A stretch of DNA of 64,000 nt from Flavobacteriales bacterium (GTDB lineage: Bacteria > Bacteroidota > Bacteroidia > Flavobacteriales_D > CAJJDF01): NCBI GenBank assembly GCA_018609055.1, contig JABAYJ010000001.1, forward strand, positions 62,001 through 126,000. The letters are read 5' to 3'. The notes below the pieces were generated by a model. That model made no database searches. It was not told the origin of the DNA and saw only the letters and a program-made list of their open reading frames with translations. This document shows, one piece after another, positions 1-9,330 of the stretch; within the stretch, counting starts at the first letter, position 1, and each line of letters begins with the position of its first letter. The translations under genes were made by a program, and so were the position numbers.

Positions 1-1508
1 AAATTCCACATGAAATATCTGAAATACATCCATCCCATTTGGTAATCCTTAAAGTAAGTGAAGTTTTCTCCGCTTGTTGGGATGTAAGGATCTTTAAAGA
101 CTCCTTTTCCTGCAGAAACCTTAGGGCTTGCAGCTTTAATATTTGGATTTCCTTTGTAATTAGACCAATACATGTACCCTTTAATTTTCCCTGGCCTTCT
201 GTCGAACATTCTTGGGAAAAGCACGAACTGATTGTCATAACTTTCACCTGTCTTTGGATCTTTTTCTGGGAATTTTTGTTCAAACTTTTCTCCAGTGGTT
301 ATGTACTCTTCGTTAATTTCTAAGTTAGGTTGTTTTGCTCTTTTAGTGATAAATTCTTCAGCATCAAATTGTGATTGAAAAGAATATTTTTTTCCTTTAA
401 ACTTAACCGTGTAAGCTTGAAAATATTTATATCCTTTTACTTTTCCAGTGTTCCCTTTTTCAGGTGAATTCCAATATTCTCCGTTAATCAATGCCCAATC
501 TCCGTATTGTTCACGGCCAAAATATGACATTAATGAAGGTATCGTTTCTGGATTGTTTTCATCCAATGGTGGGTTTGCATTAGAACGAACCACAATCATT
601 GCAAAAGTTGAGAATCCAATAATTAGAACTGTTACTGATACTGTAATAGTGTGAAGTAATCTTTGTCCATTAGTGTGAGCGTAATAAATTACACCTCCCA
701 AAATAGCAGCTAATAAAAAGAAGAAAATTAATGTTCCTGTATTAAAGCCCATTCCCATTCCGTTAAATGTTCTCTCGAAATAATCGGCTAATGCTAGCGT
801 TTTTGGAAAAAATACTGAGTTAAGTAATCCTAAAATAACAATTGAAGTTACTCCAGTAAGTAAAAACCCTTTGATTGTAAATTCATATTTCTTGAAGTAG
901 TAAACAAATGCTGCAGCTGGTATCACAAGTAAATTAAGTAAGTGAACACCAACAGAAATTCCAATCAAAAAGAAAATTAATATTATCCATCTATCAGAAG
1001 ATATTTTCTCAGAATTATCTTCCCATTTTAATATCGCCCAAAATGATAAAGCAGTAAAAAAGGAGGACATAGCATATACTTCACCTTCCTCTGCAGAGAA
1101 CCAAAATGTATCACTAAACATGTAGGCAAATGCTCCTACAGCTCCAGCTCCCATAATTGCGATAATAGAGCCTTTATCTAGTAGTTCTTCGTCTTTAAGA
1201 ATGATCTTTTTTGCCAAATGCGTAATTGTCCAAAACAAAAACAAAATAGTAAGTGCACTACTTAATGCAGAAAGAGAATTTACCATGTAAGCAGCATTTT
1301 CTTGACTTACAAAGGCAGAAAACAATCTTCCAATCATCATAAATGTAGGTGCTCCTGGTGGGTGACCAACTTCTAATTTATTAGAGGTAGAAATGTATTC
1401 ACCACAATCCCAAAGGCTGGTACTTGGCTCTACTGTTGAAAGAAACACAAATGATGCTACTATCAACACAAACATCCCAACAATGTTATTCGACTTTTTA
1501 AAATCCAT
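1..1508 (-). CDS. DUF2723-family (TMEM260/protein O-mannosyltransferase-like) membrane protein, 3' end truncated by window edge
   Basis: Manual reverse translation from ATG at 1508: MDFKKSNNIVGMFVLIVASFVFLSTVEPSTSLWDCGEYISTSNKLEVGHPPGAPTFMMIGRLFSAFV..., with the SLWDCGE/HPPGAP motifs typical of DUF2723. Absent from the ORF track because no stop lies inside the window. Confidence 0.85.
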   Translation of the reverse strand, partial: MDFKKSNNIVGMFVLIVASFVFLSTVEPSTSLWDCGEYISTSNKLEVGHPPGAPTFMMIGRLFSAFVSQENAAYMVNSLSALSSALTILFLFWTITHLAKKIILKDEELLDKGSIIAIMGAGAVGAFAYMFSDTFWFSAEEGEVYAMSSFFTALSFWAILKWEDNSEKISSDRWIILIFFLIGISVGVHLLNLLVIPAAAFVYYFKKYEFTIKGFLLTGVTSIVILGLLNSVFFPKTLALADYFERTFNGMGMGFNTGTLIFFFLLAAILGGVIYYAHTNGQRLLHTITVSVTVLIIGFSTFAMIVVRSNANPPLDENNPETIPSLMSYFGREQYGDWALINGEYWNSPEKGNTGKVKGYKYFQAYTVKFKGKKYSFQSQFDAEEFITKRAKQPNLEINEEYITTGEKFEQKFPEKDPKTGESYDNQFVLFPRMFDRRPGKIKGYMYWSNYKGNPNIKAASPKVSAGKGVFKDPYIPTSGENFTYFKDYQMGWMYFRYFMWN

Positions 1509-1622
1509 ACTTTTATTTTTTGTTGAGCAAATATAAAGAATTAATAATTTGATTCGATACCCAAGGTTATAAATTATGTTAAGGCTTTTGAAAGGGTTGA
1601 GATTTAATTGTTGCTAATTGAT

Positions 1623-1630
1623 TATATTTG
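1623..1630 (+). promoter_or_regulatory. Bacteroidetes-type -7 element TATATTTG with upstream TTG (1597-1599)
   Basis: Matches TAnnTTTG, 23 nt downstream of a TTG, just ahead of the 1658 CDS. Confidence 0.45.
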
Positions 1631-1657
1631 CGAGATTAAAAAAAATTAGAACAAAAG

Positions 1658-2419
1658 ATGTCAGACAATACAGCAGAAAGAGTATCCCTTAAAGATGTGA
1701 ATAACTATGTGTTTCAGAGGTGTTTAAAAGCATACTACGAAGCAAAAGATATAGTTAAAGGAAATGTTTTGGAAATAGGTACTGGAGAAGGTTATGGAGT
1801 GAAAGAAATAGCCCCTTTTGTAGATAAATTAACTACTATCGATCAATACGTAACTGATATTGATTTAACAAAGTTTAATAATGTTGAGTTTGTAAAAATG
1901 ACTGTTCCAGCATTAGATTTTCCAGATAATACATTCGATTTTGTATTCTCTTTTCAAGTAATTGAGCATATTGAAGATGACAAAGAGTATTTAAAAGAAA
2001 TAAGTAGAGTGCTTAAACCTGGCGGGAAATTCATTTGTACTACTCCAAATATTAAGACTACGCTTAGTAGAAATCCTTGGCATATTAGAGAATATAAAAA
2101 GCAAGAATTGAAAGATTTGATGTTAAATTATTTCTCGAATGTAGATGCTAGAGGTGTTCATGGAAATGAAAAAGTAATGAAGTATTACGAAAAAAATAAG
2201 GAGAACGTAAACAAAATTATGCGTTTCGATATTTTTAATCTTCAATACAGATTACCAAGAAAATCGCTTCAGTGGATTTATGATTACATGAACGACAGAA
2301 ACAGAAGTAAAATGCACAAACAAGACAATGATTTGTCAGCTTCTATTACTGTAGATGATTTTTACACACAAGAGGTAAATGACGATAGCTTAGATTTATT
2401 TTACATTGCTCAAAAATAA
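1658..2419 (+). CDS. class I SAM-dependent methyltransferase
   Basis: VLEIGTGEGYGVKEI, FDFVFSFQVIEHIEDDKEYLKEISRVLKPGGKFICTTPN. Confidence 0.88.
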   Translation: MSDNTAERVSLKDVNNYVFQRCLKAYYEAKDIVKGNVLEIGTGEGYGVKEIAPFVDKLTTIDQYVTDIDLTKFNNVEFVKMTVPALDFPDNTFDFVFSFQVIEHIEDDKEYLKEISRVLKPGGKFICTTPNIKTTLSRNPWHIREYKKQELKDLMLNYFSNVDARGVHGNEKVMKYYEKNKENVNKIMRFDIFNLQYRLPRKSLQWIYDYMNDRNRSKMHKQDNDLSASITVDDFYTQEVNDDSLDLFYIAQK

Positions 2420-2425
2420 CCGAGA

Positions 2426-3313
2426 ATGATAGAAACTACCAATTGTCCGGTTTGTAATAGTACTGAAAGCAAAGTTCATCTTGAGAGTAAAAACTTTAGG
2501 ATTAACATGAAGCCTTTTACTGTTAAGGAATGTACTTCGTGCACAATGAGATATACTTCTCCTTTACCAGCTGAAAATGAGATTGGTGAATACTATGCTT
2601 CTGAAAATTACATTTCGCATACTGGAACCAAAAAAGGATTGATTAACACTCTTTTTCACATGGTTAGGTTTATTACCATCAGAAGTAAATTCAGATTGAT
2701 AAGCAAAGTTGGAAATGGTAAAAAACTACTAGATGTTGGTGCTGGAAACGGAGTGTTCTTAAACTTTGTAAACAAGAAAGGATGGGATGTAAACGGGGTT
2801 GAACTTGATGATACTTCTAGAGCGCATATCGAGGAAACACTTGGTAAGAAAATAGCCACAACTGTAAACGACAATGAAGAGAAAGAGGAATATGATGTAA
2901 TTACAATGTGGCATGTATTGGAGCATGTATATCAATTAAAAAAGGATATTCAGACTATTAAAGGAAAACTAAAAAAAGACGGAACTCTTTTAGTTGCAGT
3001 TCCTAACTGTGCATCACATGACGAAAAACGTTACCAAGATTTTTGGTCGGCTTATGATTTACCTATTCACTTATATCACTTTAGACCTCAAAATGTAAAA
3101 GATCTTTTTGCTCAGTTTGATATGGAAGTGGTAGATATTAAACCAATGAAATTTGATGCTTACTGGATTAGTTTAGAAAGCGAAAAATATAAAAACGGAG
3201 TTAAAAACAGCTTAGGGGTTTATATTAAAGGATTCTGGTACGGATTAATTTCTAATCTTAAAGCCAAAAACGGAGAATATTCTAGTCAGATTTATGTAAT
3301 TCGAAACAAATGA
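2426..3313 (+). CDS. class I SAM-dependent methyltransferase with N-terminal Cys-rich motif
   Basis: CPVC...CTSC, LLDVGAGNGVFLNF, DVITMWHVLEHV. Confidence 0.85.
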   Translation: MIETTNCPVCNSTESKVHLESKNFRINMKPFTVKECTSCTMRYTSPLPAENEIGEYYASENYISHTGTKKGLINTLFHMVRFITIRSKFRLISKVGNGKKLLDVGAGNGVFLNFVNKKGWDVNGVELDDTSRAHIEETLGKKIATTVNDNEEKEEYDVITMWHVLEHVYQLKKDIQTIKGKLKKDGTLLVAVPNCASHDEKRYQDFWSAYDLPIHLYHFRPQNVKDLFAQFDMEVVDIKPMKFDAYWISLESEKYKNGVKNSLGVYIKGFWYGLISNLKAKNGEYSSQIYVIRNK

Positions 3314-4104
3314 AAATCTTAAAATTCATAGTGTATTCAAACCTATGGATTTCTTTTGGAGCTTCCTTTTTAGCCTATTTAGTTTTTGCAATAAACAATA
3401 TAGAACCTAATTTCAATTATTTATTATTCGTTTTTTTCAGCACTCTTTTCTCTTATAATTTACAAAGAGTTGCTCGACTAAAGCAAATAAAAGCCTCATC
3501 TCCTAATACCTGGATATCCAATAACTCAATAATAGCGAAAGGATTATTAATCGCATCATCTGTTGGAGCTCTTGTTACAATTCCAATATTTAACTATCCC
3601 TTCCTTGGGTTTTGGTTAGCCATATTGGGATCAATATCTGTAGGATATTCACTAAAAAATCTTAGAGGACTTCCCTATTTAAAAATAATTCTCATCTCCT
3701 TGAGCTGGGCAATAACTTGTGGGTTAATTCCTACATTATTTATGAATGAAGCTCCGATTTCTCTCATAATTAAAAACACTAATTGGATATTTTTTTACAT
3801 CCTTGCCATCACTATTCCGTTTGACATTAGAGACATTGGCATTGATGAAGATCATCAAAAAACTATTCCACAATGGGTTGGAATACCTAATTCTAAACTA
3901 GTTGGGCAAATTAGTTTGGTTATAGCTTTAATTACATTGTTTTTTCTAACTACCTACCTTGTGTTGTTTGGACTCTTTATCTCTTTCGTTTTGGCTTGGA
4001 TATTAATCCGTAATTCTTTTCCCCAGAAACAAGAACTCTATTTTTCATTCTTGGTAGACGGGCATATTATTCTTCAATTTTTACTCGTATTTTTTCTCTG
4101 TTAG
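3310..4104 (+). CDS. UbiA-like multi-pass membrane protein
   Basis: Multiple hydrophobic segments; FDIRDIGIDEDHQKTIPQWVG resembles the second Asp motif of UbiA-type prenyltransferases. Confidence 0.5.
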   Translation: MKILKFIVYSNLWISFGASFLAYLVFAINNIEPNFNYLLFVFFSTLFSYNLQRVARLKQIKASSPNTWISNNSIIAKGLLIASSVGALVTIPIFNYPFLGFWLAILGSISVGYSLKNLRGLPYLKIILISLSWAITCGLIPTLFMNEAPISLIIKNTNWIFFYILAITIPFDIRDIGIDEDHQKTIPQWVGIPNSKLVGQISLVIALITLFFLTTYLVLFGLFISFVLAWILIRNSFPQKQELYFSFLVDGHIILQFLLVFFLC

Positions 4105-4144
4105 GTTAAAATCCTTAAATTTAGCATTACAACAAAATCAAACT

Positions 4145-5827
4145 ATGAAAAAAACAGCTCTAGCCGTTTTACTGTCAGTTATTTACACTGCTTCGTACAC
4201 CCAAAACTCTGAGGAAGCTCAAATTCACGGAAACATCCAAACTGATGTTCAGTATTACAACCCCGATACAATAATTGGAGCCCCACCAGTACCAGAAAAA
4301 ATGTTGATGAATGGATTTGCAAACATCAATTTTACTAAAGGAAATTTTTCTGCTGGTGTTCGTTACGAATCCTATTTAAACGCTCTTTTAGGATTTCCAG
4401 AAGGATACAGAGGAACAGGAATAGGTTATAGGTATGCATCTTATACACTTGATGGAATTGAAGTTACAGCAGGAAACTTCTACGAGCAATTTGGAAGTGG
4501 AATGATTTTAAGAGCCTACGAAGAAAGAGGTTTAGGATATGATAATGCCATGGATGGATTTAGAGTTAAATACAATCCTTACCGAGGTGTATACTTAAAA
4601 GGTGTGTACGGAAAACAGAGATTATTCTTTAGCCAAGGACCTGGAATTGTAAGAGGAGTTGATGGAGAAGTTGTATTGAACGAATTATCCGATTCTTTAG
4701 ATAAATTAAAAACTAGAGTTGTATTAGGTGGTAGTTTTGTGAGCAAGTATCAAGCAGATGATAATCAAAGTTTAATTTTACCAGAGAATGTTGGTTCTTA
4801 TGCCGGTAGAATAAATATATACAGAGGTGGTTTTTCACTAGGTGGTGAATACGTAGAAAAGATAAACGATCCTTCGGCTGATAATAACTTTATCTATAAA
4901 AAAGGAAGAGGATTAATCATAAACAGTGCTTATTCTATGAAAGGGTTTGGAGCTTCGTTTACAGCTAAAACAATTGATAACATGAGTTATAGATCCGACA
5001 GAAATCAAGGGCAACAAAACGTTTTTATCAATTACATTCCAGCTACAACTAAACAGCATACTTATAATTTACCTGCTACACTATATCCTTATGCAGTTCA
5101 GCCAAATGGTGAAGTTGCATTTCAGGGAGATGTTTCGTACAAATTAAATAAGGTGAAGAAAAAAAAGAATGAAGATGGAACTAAACCATTTAATTTAAGA
5201 AAATACGCTACTTATATTTCGGTAAACTGGTCATCTGCTTTTGCTCTAGATAGTACTCCTGATGCAAACAATACTGTAACTAGACAAGGGTATACAACTC
5301 GATTTTTTCGTCCTGATAAAAGAGTCTACTTTAGTGATTTTAATGTTGAATTAAAAAGAAAATTATCGCCTAAAGCGAGATTTACTTATTCGTATTTCAA
5401 CATGAGGTATGACAAAGATTTGATAGAGGGGAAAGTTGGGACTGGTGTAGTTAATGCTAGTATTCACGTATTAGACTTTACTTACAAGTTTAACTCAAAA
5501 AAATCATTGAGGTTTGAGGCTCAACACCTTGGCACAAATAAAAACAAACCTTATTACAAAGATCAAGGAAACTGGGTTACTGGACTTGTAGAATATACCA
5601 TTTCTCCAGGATGGTTTTTTGCTGTGTTGGACCAATACAATTATGGAAATGACAACACTACTCAAAGAATTCACTATTTATTTGGATCTGTAGGTTACAT
5701 AAAAAAAGCCAATAGATTTACTTTGAGTTATGGAAGACAGAGAGCTGGGATATTTTGTGTAGGGGGTGTTTGTAGGGTTGTTCCTGCATCAAACGGGATT
5801 ACGTTTTCATTAACTAGTACCTTTTAA
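4145..5827 (+). CDS. DUF6029-like outer membrane/porin-like protein
   Basis: Signal peptide; GNFYEQFGSGMILRAYEERGLGYDNAMDGFRVKYNPYRG; alternating beta-barrel-like pattern ending in F. Confidence 0.65.
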   Translation: MKKTALAVLLSVIYTASYTQNSEEAQIHGNIQTDVQYYNPDTIIGAPPVPEKMLMNGFANINFTKGNFSAGVRYESYLNALLGFPEGYRGTGIGYRYASYTLDGIEVTAGNFYEQFGSGMILRAYEERGLGYDNAMDGFRVKYNPYRGVYLKGVYGKQRLFFSQGPGIVRGVDGEVVLNELSDSLDKLKTRVVLGGSFVSKYQADDNQSLILPENVGSYAGRINIYRGGFSLGGEYVEKINDPSADNNFIYKKGRGLIINSAYSMKGFGASFTAKTIDNMSYRSDRNQGQQNVFINYIPATTKQHTYNLPATLYPYAVQPNGEVAFQGDVSYKLNKVKKKKNEDGTKPFNLRKYATYISVNWSSAFALDSTPDANNTVTRQGYTTRFFRPDKRVYFSDFNVELKRKLSPKARFTYSYFNMRYDKDLIEGKVGTGVVNASIHVLDFTYKFNSKKSLRFEAQHLGTNKNKPYYKDQGNWVTGLVEYTISPGWFFAVLDQYNYGNDNTTQRIHYLFGSVGYIKKANRFTLSYGRQRAGIFCVGGVCRVVPASNGITFSLTSTF

Positions 5828-5866
5828 AAAAAATCTGTTGTATATTTAATATTAAAATATTTAAAA

Positions 5867-6763
5867 ATGAAAAATCTTGCAATACTTATAGCTCTATTTG
5901 CAGCCTTCTCTTGTGATTATGTAGAAAACCCATTAGGTGATGCAATAATTGTGGACCCAAGTTGTGTAGAGCCTACTTTTGCTCCCAACACAAATACCAA
6001 AAGAAATGTAATAATAGAAGATTTTACTGGGTTTAGATGTAATAATTGCCCAGCTGCTGCATACCAAATTGACACAATTAAGGGTAATATTGGCAAACAA
6101 ATTATTCCTGTAGCAGTTCATGTGGTAGATCAGTTTGCCGCTCCAGACCCTTCTAAAGCTCCAAAATATCAAACAGATTTTAGAACTCCAGGAGGAACAG
6201 ATATTTGGACAGCTTACGGAGGAGTTATTGGATTACCCTCAATAATGATAAACAGAATAGACACTTTTAATAATCCTGCAAGATTTCAAATTAATTATTT
6301 AACTCCTTTTAATGAGCAAGTAAGGAAGCTTATTGATGATGTACCAGTGGTTAATATTCAAGTAAAAGCAAACTATATTGCATCCAAAAGTTTAGTTTGT
6401 GCCTATGCTGAAACTGAAGTATTATCAACTTTAGCAGATGATCACAGCATTGTGTTTATGCTACTAGAAGATAGCATAATCGATTGGCAATTATATAGTG
6501 GAGCTGGTGGGTATCCTTTTTATTCTGCTGGTGATATACCTGACTACATTCATAAACACGTATTAAGAAAAAGCATGAATAATTATTTGGGAGAAACTAT
6601 TATTACTGGAGGAAGTAATGCAGTTGGAGATAAAGCAATTTGGCCTTCTTCGTACATAGTTACTGAATCATCTTGGGATCCAACTCATTTTGAAGTAGTA
6701 GCATTTGTATACAATAATAGGACAAAGGAAATAATGCAGGCTTATAAAGCTAATGTGGAATAA
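5867..6763 (+). CDS. Omp28-related outer membrane lipoprotein
   Basis: Lipobox-like AAFSCD; VIIEDFTGFRCNNCPAAAYQI typical of the Omp28 family. Confidence 0.75.
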   Translation: MKNLAILIALFAAFSCDYVENPLGDAIIVDPSCVEPTFAPNTNTKRNVIIEDFTGFRCNNCPAAAYQIDTIKGNIGKQIIPVAVHVVDQFAAPDPSKAPKYQTDFRTPGGTDIWTAYGGVIGLPSIMINRIDTFNNPARFQINYLTPFNEQVRKLIDDVPVVNIQVKANYIASKSLVCAYAETEVLSTLADDHSIVFMLLEDSIIDWQLYSGAGGYPFYSAGDIPDYIHKHVLRKSMNNYLGETIITGGSNAVGDKAIWPSSYIVTESSWDPTHFEVVAFVYNNRTKEIMQAYKANVE

Positions 6764-7110
6764 TTGAAGAACTTCTATAGACCTATAGGTATTTTTTTAG
6801 TTATTCTACTTTTTGAGTATCTAAAAACTGGTTTCCAAAATTTCACAATTCTTTACGTACTAAAAGTACTGTCAATTGCTTTTATTTGGGGATTAGGTAT
6901 TACTTACTTCCTAAGTATCATTCTAAGTAAACTGACAAAAGTTAAAGTAGATTATAAAAAATTAATCTTTAACTTGCCCTTAGTCCTATTAACTACAAGT
7001 TCGATATTTCTATACCAATATTATCCAGATATTTTTTTGTAGTTTGGATTGTAACCATAGGACTAGTTTTATTATTTATCGTAAACTATTTAATAAAAAA
7101 AGAGAACTAA
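6764..7110 (+). pseudogene. small membrane protein gene with apparent homopolymer frameshift
   Basis: The TTG-start ORF ends at 7042, but inserting one T into the T7 run at ~7032 extends it in frame as ...FFVVWIVTIGLVLLFIVNYLIKKEN* to 7110, flush against the convergent gene. Confidence 0.5.
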
Positions 7111-7111
7111 G

Positions 7112-7930
7112 TTAATTTCCTAAAACCAAAGCTCTATTATCATCTACGTGCCCAACTGGGATGTCGTAATAAATAGGGAAATCAAATTCTTGGGTGCAAT
7201 TTTCAATTATTTCTTTCACAGAATAACCAAACTCATCATCCTTAGTTCCGCTAAATTGACCCACTAATAATCCTTTAAGATTATCAAACTTACCTGCTTT
7301 TTTCAAGCCATGAATCATTCTATCTATGTTATAAGCATATTCACCAATCTCTTCCAAAAACAAGACTTTTCCATCCGTATCAATATCAGAGTTTGTTCCC
7401 AATAAACTATATACAATCGCTAAGTTACCACCAACAATAGTTTCATTGCTCAAAGGAGTTGCCAATTGATAGTTATCTTCAAAAAGAGACTCCTTTAAGG
7501 AGTTTAAAGCAATTTCTGGTGTTGTATCATAACTATTTGCCATAGGCGCATGCAAAGTAGCTATTCCCGTATGAGTGTGAACGTGATTATGTAAAACAGT
7601 TACATCACTAAATCCAACAATCCATTTAGGATTTTGTTTGAATTTGGTAAAATCTAATTGATCAATAATTCTTACCAAACCATATCCTCCTCTTGAACAA
7701 AAAATTGCTTTTATGTTAGGATTATCCAGTGCTTGTTGCAAATCTGAAGCTCTGTCTTCATCTTTCCCTGCAAGCTTATTGTGTATATCAAAAGTGTAAA
7801 TTCCAAACTCTACTTTAAGTCCCCATGACTCTAAAATTTTTGAGTTTTCTCTTACTTTTTCCTCATCAACTCTACCAGATGGAGAGAGTATGATTATAGA
7901 ATCTTTTTTTTTTAAAACAACTGGTTTCAT
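7112..7930 (-). CDS. S66 family LD-carboxypeptidase
   Basis: IIILSPSGRV, NIKAIFCSRGGYGLVRIIDQLDF, WIVGFSDVTVLHNHVH, LFLEEIGEYAYNIDRMIHGL. Confidence 0.88.
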   Translation of the reverse strand: MKPVVLKKKDSIIILSPSGRVDEEKVRENSKILESWGLKVEFGIYTFDIHNKLAGKDEDRASDLQQALDNPNIKAIFCSRGGYGLVRIIDQLDFTKFKQNPKWIVGFSDVTVLHNHVHTHTGIATLHAPMANSYDTTPEIALNSLKESLFEDNYQLATPLSNETIVGGNLAIVYSLLGTNSDIDTDGKVLFLEEIGEYAYNIDRMIHGLKKAGKFDNLKGLLVGQFSGTKDDEFGYSVKEIIENCTQEFDFPIYYDIPVGHVDDNRALVLGN

Positions 7931-7943
7931 TTAAATTGATTTG

Positions 7944-8270
7944 TTAATCCTCTTTATCGTCAGCAAAACTATCATCTTCCTCTTCTTCATCCATTCCTTC
8001 AATATCTTCTGATGCACCATCATCTATAAAATCATCATCCTCTTCTTCTTCATCAATTTCGTAGTCATCCATTATATCCTCTAATTTCTGACTTACTTTT
8101 ACTAAGTAAATGATGTCTTCAGTACTTAACTCAACTGCCTCTACTTTTTCGCCTTTAGCGTTTGTAAAAGTAACAATATCTCTATTTTTATATCCTAAAG
8201 GATATTTTTCTACTAGTTTCTGAAGAATCTCATCAGGAATTTTAATGTAGTCAACAATTACTCTTTTCAT
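7944..8270 (-). CDS. conserved hypothetical protein with acidic C-terminal tail
   Basis: 108 aa with a D/E-rich C-terminus; collinear with the polyamine genes. Confidence 0.6.
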   Translation of the reverse strand: MKRVIVDYIKIPDEILQKLVEKYPLGYKNRDIVTFTNAKGEKVEAVELSTEDIIYLVKVSQKLEDIMDDYEIDEEEEDDDFIDDGASEDIEGMDEEEEDDSFADDKED

Positions 8271-8341
8271 TTTGGCAATACTTAGTTTTTTAATTCATGA
8301 TAATATTAGTGAAAAATAGTATTCGGACTTCAATTTTTTGA

Positions 8342-9304
8342 TTAAAGTTTTAGCAAATAAGCAAAAATTAATGGAGCCACAATTGTTGCATCACTTTCAA
8401 TAATAAACTTTGGCGTATCCATATCGAGTTTACCCCAAGTTATTTTCTCGTTAGGTACTGCCCCTGAGTAACTTCCATAACTTGTAGTAGAATCTGATAT
8501 TTGACAGAAATAGCTCCAAAAAGGAGTATCCGTTCTTTCCATGTCTTGGTAAAGCATAGGCACTACACAAATTGGAAAATCTCCTGCAATCCCTCCTCCA
8601 ATCTGAAAAAATCCTATTCCATTCTGCGAATTATTAGTGTACCAATCTGCCAAGAAAGTCATGTATTCGATACCCGATTTCATTGTGCTTGCTTTTAATT
8701 CTCCTTTCATAACATAGGATGCAAAAATATTCCCCATTGTGCTATCTTCCCATCCTGGACAGATAATTGGCAGATTTTTTTCTGCAGCAGCATACATCCA
8801 TGAATCTTTAATGTCTATTTCGTAGTGCTCTTCCAATACTCCTGACAACAACATTTTGTACATGTATTCGTGAGGCAAATATCTTTCTCCTGCTTCCTCT
8901 GCATCTTTCCATATTTTATGGATGTGAGTTTGTAATCTTCTAAATGCTTCTTCTTCTGGGATACAAGTATCTGTAACTCTATTTAATCCTTTTTCCAATA
9001 AATCCCACTCATCTTGTGGAGTTAAATCACGGTAATTTGGCACTCTTTTATAATGAGAATGAGCCACCAAATTCATAATGTCTTCTTCTAAGTTTGCTCC
9101 AGTACAAGAAATAATATGCACTTTATCTTGGCGAATCATTTCGGCAAATATTTTACCAATCTCTGCTGTACTCATTGCTCCAGCAAGGGAAACTAACATT
9201 TTTGATCCTTTGTTTAATTGAGCTTCATATCCTTTTGCTGCATCTACTAATGCTGCTGAGTTAAAGTGAAGGAAGTGATCCTCCATGAATTTTGTTATTG
9301 TCAT
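8342..9304 (-). CDS. deoxyhypusine synthase-like protein
   Basis: HIISCTGANLEEDIMNLVAHSHYKRVP, GIGFFQIGGGIAGDFPICVVPM, SYGSYSGAVPNEKITWGKLD; DHS fold motifs in a polyamine gene context. Confidence 0.88.
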   Translation of the reverse strand: MTITKFMEDHFLHFNSAALVDAAKGYEAQLNKGSKMLVSLAGAMSTAEIGKIFAEMIRQDKVHIISCTGANLEEDIMNLVAHSHYKRVPNYRDLTPQDEWDLLEKGLNRVTDTCIPEEEAFRRLQTHIHKIWKDAEEAGERYLPHEYMYKMLLSGVLEEHYEIDIKDSWMYAAAEKNLPIICPGWEDSTMGNIFASYVMKGELKASTMKSGIEYMTFLADWYTNNSQNGIGFFQIGGGIAGDFPICVVPMLYQDMERTDTPFWSYFCQISDSTTSYGSYSGAVPNEKITWGKLDMDTPKFIIESDATIVAPLIFAYLLKL

Positions 9305-9330
9305 CTTATTAATTTTAATTTCTTTAATAC

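Noticed and set aside
39-654. ORFs 39-323 and 448-654 (+)
   Set aside because: Antisense to the DUF2723 gene that continues past the window edge; no recognizable motifs.
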